This document shows, in pieces, positions 10,405-21,607 of a stretch of DNA of 64,000 nucleotides (positions within the stretch are counted from its first letter, which is position 1; each line of letters begins with the position of its first letter). This stretch comes from Oikopleura dioica (Eukaryota; Chordata; Appendicularia; Copelata; Oikopleuridae): assembly GCA_907165135.1 (NCBI GenBank), contig OU015566.1, forward strand, positions 2,606,501 to 2,670,500. The letters run 5' to 3'. The position numbers and the translations under genes are program-made. The notes beneath the pieces were generated by a model. It made no database searches. It was given only the letters and a program-made list of their open reading frames with translations, and was not told the DNA's origin.

Positions 10405-10810
10405 TTTTTTCTTTTATCTGAAGTTAGCATGATGAACGCGGCGTTTTATAGCGCCAAGGCCACGAATGAAAATGATGAAAGGATGGCGCATGTTTTTCGA
10501 TGATTCTCGTAAGAGCGAGAGGTTTGGAGTGAGTAACGCGTGAGTTGGACTGGTGTTGATTCAATGGAACGGATGTGACTCATGATGAGCTTTGAGGACC
10601 CTTCAGGGCAGACGCATTGGAGAAGGGTCGAGTTGTTGGTTAAATATAATTGCATCGTCTTATTGAAGCTACTTGAAAAATGAAACATTCTAGTCAATTA
10701 AAAGTTCGTTGGTTCCAAATGAATCCCTTATCAGTGACACCGAAAGATTTGAAGTCAACAGAACTTGAATTTATCTTCATTTTCTTCCCTAATTTAAATA
10801 GCTACAAGCA
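10405..10810. other. intergenic, no gene supported
   Basis: No start-to-stop gene is convincing. A minus-strand frame (10446-10697) lacks a good start and any domain. The plus strand carries a GC-richer patch (10500-10650) that could be a structured RNA, but I cannot assign it. Confidence 0.4.
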
Positions 10811-11090
10811 ATGTTAGAAATGATCGCATGTCTAAAGGTGCTAATCCCTGTCTTACTACAAATATTCTTCCCAATCTTAGAGCAGAAAAAGCATAAAAAT
10901 GATGAAGAAAATCGAAGGATCGTCAGTTTTAACCGGCAAAAAGCAATCTCATTCGATGCTGACTGCTGCTATCGAGGATTTTTTCAAGCCAAGCTCAGGT
11001 AAAAGCTCCTCGATGAGAATCTATCTTATCGAACCGGCGAAGGAGGGGCTGGGAACAACCAGTGTCCACAAATTTAATATCATCAATTGA
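10811..11090 (+). CDS. possible small two-exon gene
   Basis: A 27-nt first exon (MLEMIACLK) is followed by a 43-nt GT-AG intron (10838-10880) and a second exon, in frame: SRKSIKMMKKIEGSSVLTG, HSMLTAAIEDFFKPSSGKS, MRIYLIEPAKEGLGTTSV and a stop at 11090. About 78 residues, basic, no signal peptide. It could extend through other exons toward 11330, where RMQQDQEEFDKSLTST ends at a GTAAAT donor. The family is unknown and the model is weak. Confidence 0.3.
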
Positions 11091-11529
11091 AAGCAAAATC
11101 GATTCTTTTTTCATGAAAATGGATTCAAAAAGCAATTTTAAATATGAAAAAGAGGCAGAGAAATCAAACAGCTTTCCGGAGAGTTTTATGAAATAGCATG
11201 CGATTTATCGATCAAGACTTATTCTTTTAAAAACTCAGCAAATAGAAGCTTCTCAAAAACTATCTTGTAATGAGAAGAATGCAGCAGGATCAAGAAGAGT
11301 TCGACAAATCTCTCACATCGACAAGTAAATTCATGAAACATTTTCTCGTGAGGACGATGAAAAATTCTCACTGGGGCTGGAAATTCAGTAAAATAGCGAA
11401 TTCAGTAAACCGGAGTCAGGGCCCAAAAGATCTAAAAATGACGCGTAGCGGCTTTTTTACAACGAAGCCGCATTGCGCTTTGAAAGCGGCTTCCAAAGAA
11501 TTCGAGAAAAATCTCGCAGGGCCGCTTTG

Positions 11530-12119
11530 ACGCGCTTTTTTTAAGGTGGTGGAAGTTTTCTAGCCCACTTCCGCCATACCTACCCTGGAACACCATACCT
11601 TTTCTGAATCCGCAGAAAATTTCAAGAATTTTGACCCATTAAAATTCTAGAAATCTCCACTTCCGGTCGATTCTAGAGCCGGAAGTTGACGAAATTTTCG
11701 AATATGCATAAAGTGTGACCCATCAAATTGATGCTCAGAAGATTCTGAATCATCTCATTATCGATTCATTCAAAGAAACTAGTCCGACCGCAGTCAAACC
11801 GACCGCCAAAACTACGAAAAAAGCATAAATTTATGAAATTTTTTTCAGTTTTTAGCGGTTGATTTGACCGTGGATGAGATTGATTCTTCTCTTAGATGAT
11901 AGAGAATCTTCTGAGAATCAATTTGATAGGCCACAAGTTGCCCATACTCCCGAATTTCGATGACTTCCGGCTCTAGAATCGACCGGAAGTGAAGATTTAT
12001 AGAATTTTAATGGGTCAAAATTCTTGAAATTTTCTGCTGATTCAGAAAAGGTATGGTGTTCCAGGGTAGGTATGGCGGAAGTGGGCTAGAAAACTTCCAC
12101 CACCTTAAAAAAAGCGCGT
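11530..12119. mobile_element. 590-bp foldback element with 5-bp duplication
   Basis: The ends ACGCGCTTTTTTTAAGGTGG and its reverse complement are near perfect. The arms stay complementary for more than 150 bp (CTAGCCCACTTCCGCCATAC, then GGTATGGTGTTCC on the opposite arm, and the CCGGAAGT block) and, with divergence, almost to the centre. CTTTG is duplicated at 11525-11529 and 12120-12124. There is no coding capacity. The superfamily is uncertain. Confidence 0.8.
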
Positions 12120-12124
12120 CTTTG

Positions 12125-12615
12125 CTTTTCCGACCCTGACTGAAATTTACAGTAAATCATTTACTACATAGGCTGCCAGGCTCAGGACTTCGCCGACTCA
12201 AATTCGGATCACCCATTTAGAATGGGCCATTTTACAATTATTTCGACAAATATCCATTCTACCTTAAAATCTTTATTGTATTATCACGAATCTATCGGAC
12301 TTCCTCTCGAAATACCAGATGAAAATCCTCTAGGTGTAATTATGGTCTATTGCCAATAGACTAGTGGACTTTCGGAAAAAACAGGCTCCGAATTCCTCTG
12401 CGCCAAAAAATGTGGCGCGCCATTGGCCACCGCCGCCCAATCGCGTTTTTATCGACTTGGGGAAAATTGATTTTTCGCGTTTTTTGCTCTTTCCTCTGCT
12501 TATTTATCTTTTCGAGAAATCGCCCGATTCTTTCTTATTTTCTTTAGCTTTTCCTTCATTTAATCACCCGATTTTTTTCTCAAAAAAAAATCTTTCAAAT
12601 TTTTTAATTAAAAAA
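12125..12615. other. promoter region and 5' UTR of the beta-adaptin gene
   Basis: This stretch between the foldback element and the adaptin ATG has no gene. Pyrimidine-rich sequence over the last 130 bases is consistent with a 5' UTR or trans-splice acceptor region, but no specific site can be named. Confidence 0.35.
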
Positions 12616-15600
12616 ATGTCTTCAGAAAGCATGACGGACTCAAAGTACTTCACGACAACGAAAAAGGGAGAAATCTTCGAGCTGCGAGCAGATCTCAATT
12701 CCGACAGAAAAGACAAAAAGAAAGATGCCGTTAAGAAAGTAATCGCGAGTATGACAGTCGGAAAGGATGTTTCGGCACTCTTTCCCGACGTCGTTAATTG
12801 CATGCAAACTGAGAACCTGGAATTGAAGAAACTCGTCTATTTATACTTGATGAATTATGCGAAAACGCAACCAGGACACGGGCTTTTTTGAAGAGAAAAA
12901 TAGTAGAACATCTAAACAGTAACTGTTTGAGTTGATTTGAGTATTTAGATTCTAAATTTTTGAAGAAAAAACATCTCTTCGGGCCAAATATATACTCGAA
13001 ACTATCTTTGATCAGCATTTTTTTCCGCTTTTATTGAGCCCGTCTTCAAGACATGACAATTATGGCTGTCAACACCTTCGTGAAAGACTGTGACGATCCC
13101 AACCCGCTTATCCGCGCTCTCGCTGTCCGAACAATGGGCTGCATCCGAGTGGACAAAATCACCGAATACCTCTGCGAGCCGCTCAGAAAATGCCTGAAAG
13201 ACGAGGACCCCTATGTTCGGAAAACCGCAGCAGTTTGCGTCGCCAAGTTATATGACATCTCCGCCGACATGGTTCAAGAACAGGGCTTCCTGGACGCGCT
13301 CAAGGACCTCCTCAGCGATTCAAATCCAATGGTCGTTGCAAATGCAGTTGCAGCACTCTCCGAAATCGGCAGGGATGATTTCTTGACAAAATCAGTCGTC
13401 AACAAGCTTTTAACCGCGCTAAACGAGTGCACCGAATGGGGACAGATTTTCATCCTCGACGCGGTGGCCGAATATCATCCAGCTGATCCAAGAGAAGCTC
13501 AAAGCATCTGCGAACGAGTTACTCCTCGTCTTTCTCATGCCAACGCCGCCGTTGTCCTCAGCACTATCAAAGTGCTCATGCGCTTCATGGAGCTCATTCC
13601 CGACGTCGATTACAAAACTGGACTTCTCCGAAAGCTTTCGCCGCCACTCGTTACTCTTCTCAGCTCCGAAGCTGAAGTACAATACGTCGCTTTACGAAAC
13701 ATCAATCTGATCGTCCAGAAACGCCCTGAAATTCTCAAGCACGAGATCAAGGTCTTCTTCGTAAAATACAACGATCCAATTTACGTCAAACTTGAGAAAC
13801 TCGACATTATGATCAGATTGGCTTCTCCTCACAACATCGCTCAGGTTCTTGCTGAATTGAGGGAGTACGCAACGGAAGTCGACGTCGATTTCGTCCGAAA
13901 AGCCGTCCGAGCTATTGGCAGATGCGCGATCAAAGTCGAAAACTCTGCTGAACGATGCGTGTCAACTCTGATCGAACTTATCCAGACAAAAGTCAACTAC
14001 GTCGTTCAAGAAGCAATCGTCGTCATCAAGGACGTTTTCCGAAAATACCCGAACAAGTACGAATCAATCATTGCGACGCTTTGCGAGAACTTGGACTCTC
14101 TTGATGAGCCAGAAGCTCGAGCAGCGATGGTCTGGATCATCGGAGAGTACGCGGAACGAATCGACAACGCGGATGAGCTTTTGGAATCGTTCTTGGATGG
14201 ATTTAATGATGAAGCGACGCAAGTTCAGCTTCAGCTGCTCACGGCTATTGTTAAATTGTTCTTGAAAAAGGTAAAGAATGCTTGCTTGGAAGGAAGAAAT
14301 AAGGGAAATAGACATTTTCCAAAAGTTTCGTCGTTTTTGCGGGTTTCACGGATGTTTTGAGCCATTTTTTGGATAGCTTACCGTCTTCTTTCTTTACCCA
14401 GCGCACTACAACTTTCTTTTCAGCCAAACGAGTGCCAGCAGCTTGTCCAAACCGTCCTCTCCCTCGCAACACAAGACTCCGACAACCCAGATCTCCGTGA
14501 TCGGGGCTACATCTACTGGCGTCTTCTCTCTACCGATCCAGCTGCGGCGAAAGACGTCGTCCTCGCCGAGCGACCTCTTATCAGCGACGAAACAGATCTG
14601 ATCGAACCTACTCTCCTTGACGAGCTCATTTGCCACATTTCCTCGCTAGCCAGTGTTTATCACAAACCGCCCTCGCTCTTTGTCGAGAACGAAAAACCAG
14701 TCGTCAAGACTCTCCGATCGGCAGCAGCTGCTGCTTCCACTCCTGATGCCGCTGCTGAAGCCAATGGATCAGCTGCCGAAGCTCCAGCTCCTACCATCAT
14801 TCCTTCCTCAAACAACCTCGTCGACGATCTTCTCGGTTTGGACCTTGGAGGAGGCAGCACTGCCGCCACTCCAAGTTACTCAGCTCCTCCACCAACTGGA
14901 GGAATGGATATCCTGGGCGGCGGGCTCGATTCCTTGCTTGACCTGGGAATCGGTGGTGGAGCTCCACCACCGCAGCAACAGGCGAATCCGGTCAATTCGA
15001 ACCCAATGGGAGCTGCTCCTCCCATGGGTGGAGGATTGCTTGATCTCATGGGTAACCAATCTATCGATTCTTTCTTAATTGATCATCCCCTTGTGTTATT
15101 TATTATTCCCCAATCAAACTCCTTGTTCAGGCGGAGGTGCTCCACCTCCAGCTCAGGCAGCACCAAGTCCTTATGGAGGTATGGGCGCGGACATCTTCGG
15201 CGGTTTGGGCGGTTCAACTCCAGCGGCTCCACCTGTAGAACTCGATACCTGGTGTAATGCACAAGCTTGTATGGGCCTAGAACTCAAGGGCAGAATCAAA
15301 CGGGAGAACAATCAGGTAACCCGAGTTTCCGAACCATTTTCGAGCTCTTCTTTATCCTTCAGATCAGGGTCTCGAAAAATTGGATGCGCGGCGGTTGTTT
15401 GAGCGCCCCCTCTCGCTTTCAACCCCCGCGCCCTAGATGTTTGCGCGAAAAAACAACGGTGGGCTGGATGTTGCGCCACCCTCCGCGGAGAGTTGTGCGC
15501 AACGGGAGCCGATTGTTAACAGCGGTCGCTCGGTTGTTCACCAACTGGTGCGCGGTCCTCGCCTAATAGAAATAAACAAATTAGTACCCTTAGTCCCTAT

Positions 15601-17819
15601 TTTAAATAAATGATTAAAATTTCATATGTGATTTATCAAAATAGATGTTATTATACCGTGGTTTTCCATTTTAAGAGCGCCCAATGTAAGAGCGTTTTCG
15701 CCAACATTTTGCAAATTATGTTATCTGCGAAAATTCCAATTTAAGAGCGTTTTTGAAGATTTTTATGCAATCAAAAAATTTTTAGACTCAAATAAATCAT
15801 TAACTAAAACGTGTAATCTCTGACTGCTTTTCCGGCCATTTTAAAGTCAATGGTTTGGCAGTGTCGGCTCCTTCTGTCATTTGAACTTGAGGTTCTTCTT
15901 CAATCTCCATCGCCGACGGACCATCATGGTCGGAGCTCTTTTGCTTTTAATCTGATTCCTAGATATTTAATTTACCTATTCCTACAAAGGCTAGAAAATG
16001 TACCCTGAGCCTCAGTGACTGAGGCATGTCTTCCCCATCATTTTCCTTCGGATTATCTATTAGATCTCCATGACAGTCTTTCTCCCATCCTTTCTTTTTG
16101 AGCCTTCACCAGAATCTGCGCATATTTTTTCTTCTAAGCCAAAGACATGTGTTTTTCTTTTCTTCTCCTGACATTTTCGTTGTTTAAATTTTGAAGAATG
16201 AAAGAGATCAGATTAAGAAAAAACGCTCGAGGAAAATCCTGAAAAAATCACTCACGTTCTCATCTTGATATACAAATACTTTTGCTTCTAGATCTTTTCT
16301 GTTTCATACTTTCGAAATTCCCTGAAAAATGAAAATAACCACTGTCATCCTATATCGATAGGAAAATTTCCAATTTAAGAGCGTTTTGAGCAAACCCTGT
16401 CATCTAAAAAACGCTCTTAAAATGGAAAACCACGGTACCTTTAAAATATTATTTTCTAATCGGCATTTTTCATGAAAATCTAAGAAACACTCATAAGAAA
16501 ATATTTCAGATCACTCCAGCTGCCTATTTAGGGATTTTATCGGGTAGACGCGGTGTTTGACCAGATGACTTCAGTCATCTTTCAGTTCATTTTCAGTTTC
16601 TCAAGTGTAAGTGGCAGTGCGCTAGTGCTTTGGGCGCTCCCCGAAAGGCCCCATAATCTCAGTGGGTGCACACTCTGACCTACTGTGACAAATATCACCG
16701 GGTGATCTAAACAAAACAGTTCTCGGAAGTGGTCAGCTTCCTTTTTACCAAAAAATATTGAATTCATAGGCAACAAGTACTTCTAAAATGTGCTAGTTAC
16801 TGTAAGCTGTATTTTGTGAGCTTTTCAATCATAAAAAAACTAATTGCCCGAATCTCAAAATAATTTTTACATATTCGTAATCAGCGGAAAAAGTTATATC
16901 TGGAGTCAAAGTTTCACCGAAATTGAACATTTTTGCATTTTCCTATAGCGTCACTTTCCCTTTGGCGCGAGCCTATTTTTCAAACATCCAGCCCAAATTG
17001 TTTTTGAAAGTGAACAACTAGCGCGCCGATGTTGAGAGCGAGAGGGGGCGCCCTCACAACCGCCCCACATCCAATTTTTCGAGACCCTGCTTCAGATCAT
17101 TATGGAAATGCAAATTACGAATAAAGGAATGCAACCGATGACCGACTTTGGAATTCAATTCAACAAAAACTCATTTGGTCTCTGGCCCAGTGGTCCGCTG
17201 TCCGTTCCTGCTGTTCAAGCCGGACAGACTGTCCCAACTCAGTTGATCCTGACGACTCAGGGTCAGGTGCAAAAGATGGATCCTTTGACAACGCTCCAAG
17301 TAGCGATAAAGAACAATCTAAAGGTGTTTTATTTTGCCACAGAAGTTCCACTTGAGGTCTTGTTTACTCCCGATGGAAAGATGGATCGACAAGGAAAAGG
17401 TTTAATTATCAGCTTTCGTGGATCTTAGCTAGAAGTTCTTGCCATGAAGAGCTCTGAAAATCTCATAAAAAGTATTCCTTGCGACGTGGAAAGACATACC
17501 CGCACAGAATGAATCATCATCAACGATTCCCTCGGCGGGAAATCTCGGTGCAGATGCAATCACGGCGAAATTGGAGAGTGCCAATGTTTTCAATGTTGCG
17601 AAAAGAAATGTGGAAGGAGTCGACATGCTCTACAACTCGTTTAAATTAACCAACGGCATTTGGTACGTCAACGAAAGTTTGACGGTTTTCTAGCATTTTA
17701 GGTGCCTTCTTGAGCTTCGAATCCAGCCGGGGTCTTCAGACGTCGTTCTCTCGCTAAAAGCCCGGCAGACGGAAATCTTCAAGTTTGGTCAAAAAGCAAT
17801 CGAGTCCATCCTCAAATGA
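12616..17819 (+). CDS. AP2B1: AP-2 complex beta-adaptin (AP-1/2 beta)
   Basis: Seven exons: 12616-12874, 13051-14270, 14424-15051 (approximate end), about 15131-15315, 17096-17393, 17473-17662 and 17702-17819. The protein is collinear with vertebrate beta-adaptin. The trunk starts [20 protein letters not shown] and includes [39 protein letters not shown] and [20 protein letters not shown] Gly/Pro/Ala-rich hinge includes the clathrin-box-like [10 protein letters not shown]. The ear holds [55 protein letters not shown] and ELRIQPG. It links cargo and clathrin in endocytosis. Intron 1 (12875-13050) must be GA-AG to restore [10 protein letters not shown]. Intron 5 is either GA-AG or GT-AG with two extra residues. 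Intron 4 is expanded from about 47 nt to 1.8 kb by a transposon at its acceptor. Confidence 0.95.
15365..17089. mobile_element. hAT-like DNA transposon, non-autonomous, on a 3' splice site
   Basis: The terminal inverted repeats begin CAGGGTCTCGAAAAATTGGA and extend about 70 bp (GCGGTTG, GAGCGCCCCCTCTCGC). The 8-bp duplication CTTCAGAT (15357-15364, 17090-17097) and the CAGGG terminus point to the hAT superfamily. The duplicated 8-mer contains the intron's own acceptor (CTTCAG/AT), so a complete 3' splice site exists on both sides of the insertion. No transposase frame remains; the centre holds another element. Confidence 0.9.
15656..16435. mobile_element. TA-flanked element nested in the hAT-like insertion
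   Basis: The ends are CCGTGGTTTTCCATTTTAAG and its reverse complement, with TA at 15654-15655 and 16436-16437. Variants of TCCAATTTAAGAGCGTTTT recur inside both arms. It is non-coding and of Tc1/mariner MITE type. It inserted after, and into, the 15365-17089 element. Confidence 0.8.
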
Positions 17820-18163
17820 AGATCTTTGAAAAAATCTCTTTATTAAAAGTATCTCCAACTCACAGCTTTTAATTTACACATTTATTCCTTCGTTTTTCGC
17901 GTGTATCGTCTTGTTTACTGTATATTTTACCCCTTATCATGTATTCTTTCAAGCAAGCCATTTCATGTGCAATTTCCAATTTTGTTTATCCGACTTTCTT
18001 CATTCTGGGTAATTTTGAGTTCAGAGCAATAAACTATTTATTCTCTCAATATAAACAATCGCTATTTCCGATACAAAATAGGTCTATCCATGAAAAAAGG
18101 ATTCTCATGTTAACAGGTTAATATTCATAGAAGGGTCTTCCAGACATAACAATCATTGGCTAA

Positions 18164-19134
18164 ATGTCTTTGATAATGAGGCCGACAAGGCCAGAGTCAG
18201 GGTATGAAAGCGTTGAAAATGGCGTCGCCAAGAACTGGGACGTCGATACCGGTAAAAAGAACGAAGAAGAAAGAGAAACGATATCTACCGCGAACGAGAG
18301 TGGCTCGACTAGCTCAAACCAGCCGCGCTCTCTCCTCGAAGCGTTAGAAATTCTAAAAGAAACAGAGGAGGAGAAGAAAGCACGGCTTGACATGGAAGAA
18401 AAAGTCAAAAACATGCTGGAGAACCTACCCTTTTATGTCAAACGCGTTGTCAGAACTCCTGTCAAGCCTCTAGGTAAGCTACTTTCAATTGAATCTTTCC
18501 TGTTGAATAGTAGGGAAGCTCTTAACCTAGGTTAAGAGTGCACTAGAGTGCTCTAGGAAAGATGAAATATTGAATGCCCCCAAGATCATATTTCAGACAA
18601 AAGTCTTCACTGCAAAGACTGCGATGTTTGGGTCAACTCTCCTACCCAGATGGAACAGCATCTCGGCTCGCTGCGCCATAAAAACACAGTCGCAGGGATT
18701 CCAGTACCTCCTCGTATAGATAAAATCGAGCCTGTCAAGCCGAAGTCAATCTACCAGTACAAATGCGAGCTGTGCCACAATACGCTCAACTCGGAAGTGC
18801 AGCTTTATCAGCACTTGTGCAGCCAAAGACATTTAGCGGCTCTAGAGGGTAAACCACCAAAACGCAGATGGGTTCCGTATGAGCAATTCCGGGCGCATAA
18901 AATAATCCAAGCCAGACTCGTAAGTGTCCACCTCTCAAGACCACAGGGCTTATTCCATAAATTCAGAGACAGCAGTCTGCATACACCGTCGCTTACCAGC
19001 CGATTCTCATGCCCAACTTTACGAACTTGCAGATAGGCCAACTCGGGCAGTTGCAACAGGGAGCGATGCAAAATGTCCAAAACGTACCCCAATTGTCCTT
19101 ACCCCCTGGAATGCCGTTCGATCAGTTTATGTAA
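18164..19134 (+). CDS. ZNF385-like U1-type C2H2 zinc-finger protein
   Basis: Three exons (18164-18473, 18597-18919, 18967-19134) join in frame. An acidic, Lys/Glu-rich N-terminal third with a predicted helix (LLEALEILKETEEEKKARL) precedes two dsRNA-binding-type fingers: LHCKDCDVWVNSPTQMEQHL...RHKNTV and YKCELCHNTLNSEVQLYQHL...RHLAAL. They have the long Cys-to-His spacing of ZNF346/ZNF385 fingers. PPKRRWVPYEQFRAHKIIQA follows, as in ZNF385 proteins, and then a Gln/Pro-rich tail ending PPGMPFDQFM. It is probably a nuclear RNA-binding or transcription cofactor. Which ZNF385 member it matches cannot be told. Confidence 0.8.
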
Positions 19135-19466
19135 CTTTGACAACCACTGCTACTCGATTATTTTTTTTTCAATACTTTATCTACACGCTCAGCCCACTCG
19201 TTCTGAAATTGTCAATTGTTCAAGGTTCTCTACCTACTATTTATTATTTTGTAGGTATTTGCTAGATTCCTGCCCACAAATTTTTCTCTGCTAGGGATGT
19301 CCATGATATTTGGAGAACTGCCGAACCCTCAAAAGAAACATATCGAGTATTTTGCACAGCCACACTCTCCTGTTCAATTGGGCGCCACTTATTTTCTAAT
19401 AATTGAAATTTTTGCCACAAGAAATTCTAAAGCATCTTCGATTTGCAGATTTGAAAAAGAAATAAG

Positions 19467-19945
19467 ATGCGTTTTGGCATTTCCCTTCGGAATTACTCGA
19501 TCCGACTCGACCCAAGAAAATTCAAAATTGCAGAAAAATCAGCTGCTGGAGAACTCTCCATCGTTTCCAAAATTGATCTGGGCGTTCAAGCCAGCATTCC
19601 CTACCAAATCAAGATGACCGGCGAGAATGGGAAGCCGTTTTACTTTGCTGGGCAGATTCACGCTGTTTCGAAGAAAAATCTCGTCGGAATCGCGGGAGAA
19701 ATCGACGAAGGGAGCGAAACGGGGTTTATTTATGATGAAAAGAATGAAGATCATTTGGGCGATCTTTTCAACAAGGTAAGTTCTTCTGAGTGGCTGGAAT
19801 TGAAGTTATTATTTAGGATGATCTTTCGAAAAATGTATTCGGCTGCGAAACCGCCTTCAAAGAAGTAGAATACGATCTCGTTTTCGATGGTTCCTCTGAA
19901 AAAGCTGTTATTCACTCAATTGAGGGTCAAATTCAACTGACATAA
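19467..19945 (+). CDS. short protein, possible mitochondrial OB-fold family (copy 1)
   Basis: Exons 19467-19775 and 19817-19945. It begins MRFGISLRNYSIRLDPRKFK, an Arg-rich amphipathic start like a mitochondrial presequence. A beta-rich body follows: FYFAGQIHAVSKKNLVGIAG, GFIYDEKNEDHLGDLF, VEYDLVF and KAVIHSIEG. The order GFI..D...D.F...V.(Y/F)D.V...A.I is reminiscent of cold-shock/OB folds. Two similar genes follow at 20928 and 21608, so a tandem family is likely. Localisation and fold are inferences. Confidence 0.6.
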
Positions 19946-19980
19946 AATTCCGTCTTCCGTTTTGATTGTTTATCCTGAAG

Positions 19981-20903
19981 CTAGGTTCAACAAATCGAAA
20001 TCCGATGCCCGGAAAACCCGATATCGGATCGGATATTTATCGGGTTTTGTCGGGTTTTTTTTCACCCTACAAAACCCGATCCTGAAAATTTCAAACAACC
20101 CGACGTAGGATCGGGTTTTTGTCGGATTTTGTCGGAATTTCGTCGGGTTTTTCTTGCCTTTTCAGCCAATCACAGTCGGTCTAAATAGCCTCCCTTGCCC
20201 TTTTTTACTCAAAAAGCACTCGAAATAGATGAGTACTGCCTCCAAAACCGAATAAAGGCATAGAACGAGCTCTAGAGGACATTTACATTAATCTTACCAA
20301 AGATAATCTTCTGGCGATTGAGAGAATGAAATTCAGCGAGGTCCCTGGCAATCAGCGATCCATTTCGAGGGCAGAATTTCAGAGAACGCCTGAGCTTGAA
20401 GGCCTTAGCAGAACAGTCTTTTAGGTTAACGCCCACTATTTTCAACCCCATGGGTTATTTAAAGTCATGTGACCTCGGCAAGGCCTAACCCCCTAAACTG
20501 CAACTCAGCAAGGTCCAAGCTTTCTAAACATATAAAGAGGGTTTGGATTATTTATTCTATATTCTACCGTATTACTAATAATACGGTTTTAGACGAGGCG
20601 TTTTTATTGTATAAGGAGATGCACAATGGGAAAATGCACATTCTAAATAATATTATTAATGATCCTCGAAAATTGCTGAAAAAATCTGCTCAAGATAAGT
20701 TATTGACCTTCTTTTGACTTGATTTTTTTTTATTTTTGCTTGTAGGAAACCCGACAAAAATCCAACAAAAACCCGATAAAAACCCGATTTCGGACCCGAC
20801 AAAAACCCGATAAAATCCAACAAAACCCGATCCAACAAAACCCGACCTCCTAAAAAACCCGATAAAACCCGATCTTGGTTTCGGGCGATTTTGTTGAACC
20901 TAG
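19981..20903. mobile_element. hAT-like element with subterminal AACCCGA arrays
   Basis: The ends are CTAGGTTCAACAAATCG and the reverse complement of CTAGGTTCAACAAAATCG. The flanks TCCTGAAG (19973-19980) and TGCTGAAG (20904-20911) look like an 8-bp duplication with one change. Each end carries many copies of AACCCGA(T) (about 8-12 per side, inverted between sides), resembling clustered transposase-binding sites. No transposase is encoded. It separates copies 1 and 2 of the short-gene family. Confidence 0.75.
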
Positions 20904-20927
20904 TGCTGAAGGAAAGCTGTTTGTAGA

Positions 20928-21557
20928 ATGAGCATATTGCGAGCAACCAGATTTTTGACGAGGAGAAGCTCTTCGTTCATCCTCGGCGAGCTGAAAAACG
21001 GCGAAATTGTCGAAGCAAAATTGCCGAATGTTCCTCATTTGTCTCTTAATTTCCCAGGTACAGTTTTCTCTGTATCTTTGCTCGGTTTCATGTGTACAAA
21101 ACCTGAATCAGGACATTTTAATAAAAGGTGCATGGCGCTCTTTCAAGACCCTGACTCAGGTTTTGTACACAGAAAGTAGGAGCTCTGAGTCAGAGCCTCT
21201 GACTGCAAGGAATCGTGTTAACCTTGTTTCTAGTTGAGCTCGAAGGAGAGGGAGAAGCCTGGCTACTTGGGAAGACCTTTCCAATTTTGGCGGAAGATGT
21301 AATGGGAACAATTATTGAAACGCCGACACAAGGACCTGGCTTGATAAAAGTAGAAAATGATGAACACGATGATACAGTTTTCTTCATGGTAAGAAAAGTA
21401 ATCGTTTCTCAAGTGCTTACCATGTGTGTAGCAAGATGTCCCGCTGTATCTCCGCCCAGAAGAAGTAGAAAGCCTGGCAGGAGCGAAAGTAAAATTCGAC
21501 CTCGTGAAGACACGAAAATCAACGAAAGCTTTTATTACAGATATTGTTTTGCCCTGA
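20928..21557 (+). CDS. short protein, possible mitochondrial OB-fold family (copy 2)
   Basis: Three exons (20928-21058, about 21232-21387, about 21431-21557). The N-terminus MSILRATRFLTRRSSSFILG is a good mitochondrial presequence. The body reads GELKNGEIVEAKLPNVPHL, then VELEGEGEAWLLGKTF, then DTVFFMQDVPLYLRPEEVE, ending KVKFDLVKTRKSTKAFITDI. The last part aligns by eye with the C-terminal strand region of copies 1 and 3. Intron 1 contains an 81-bp inverted repeat. Function unknown. Confidence 0.65.
21091..21171. repeat. short inverted repeat in intron 1 of copy 2
   Basis: TGTGTACAAAACCTGA(A)TCAGG at the left is matched by CCTGACTCAGGTTTTGTACA at the right, with about 35 bp between. The 12-15-base core CCTGACTCAGGTTTT recurs at 28771-28785 and, inverted, at 23870-23881. 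Confidence 0.7.
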
Positions 21558-21607
21558 TCCCTCGATATCCCTATCAAACTTCTCTTTGACGTCAACCTTT
21601 CTATAGA

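Noticed and set aside
10527-10545. GGAGTGAGTAACGCGTGAG, like a 16S rRNA signature
   Set aside because: Only this short string resembles rRNA; the flanks do not, and nothing else in the window is ribosomal or bacterial.
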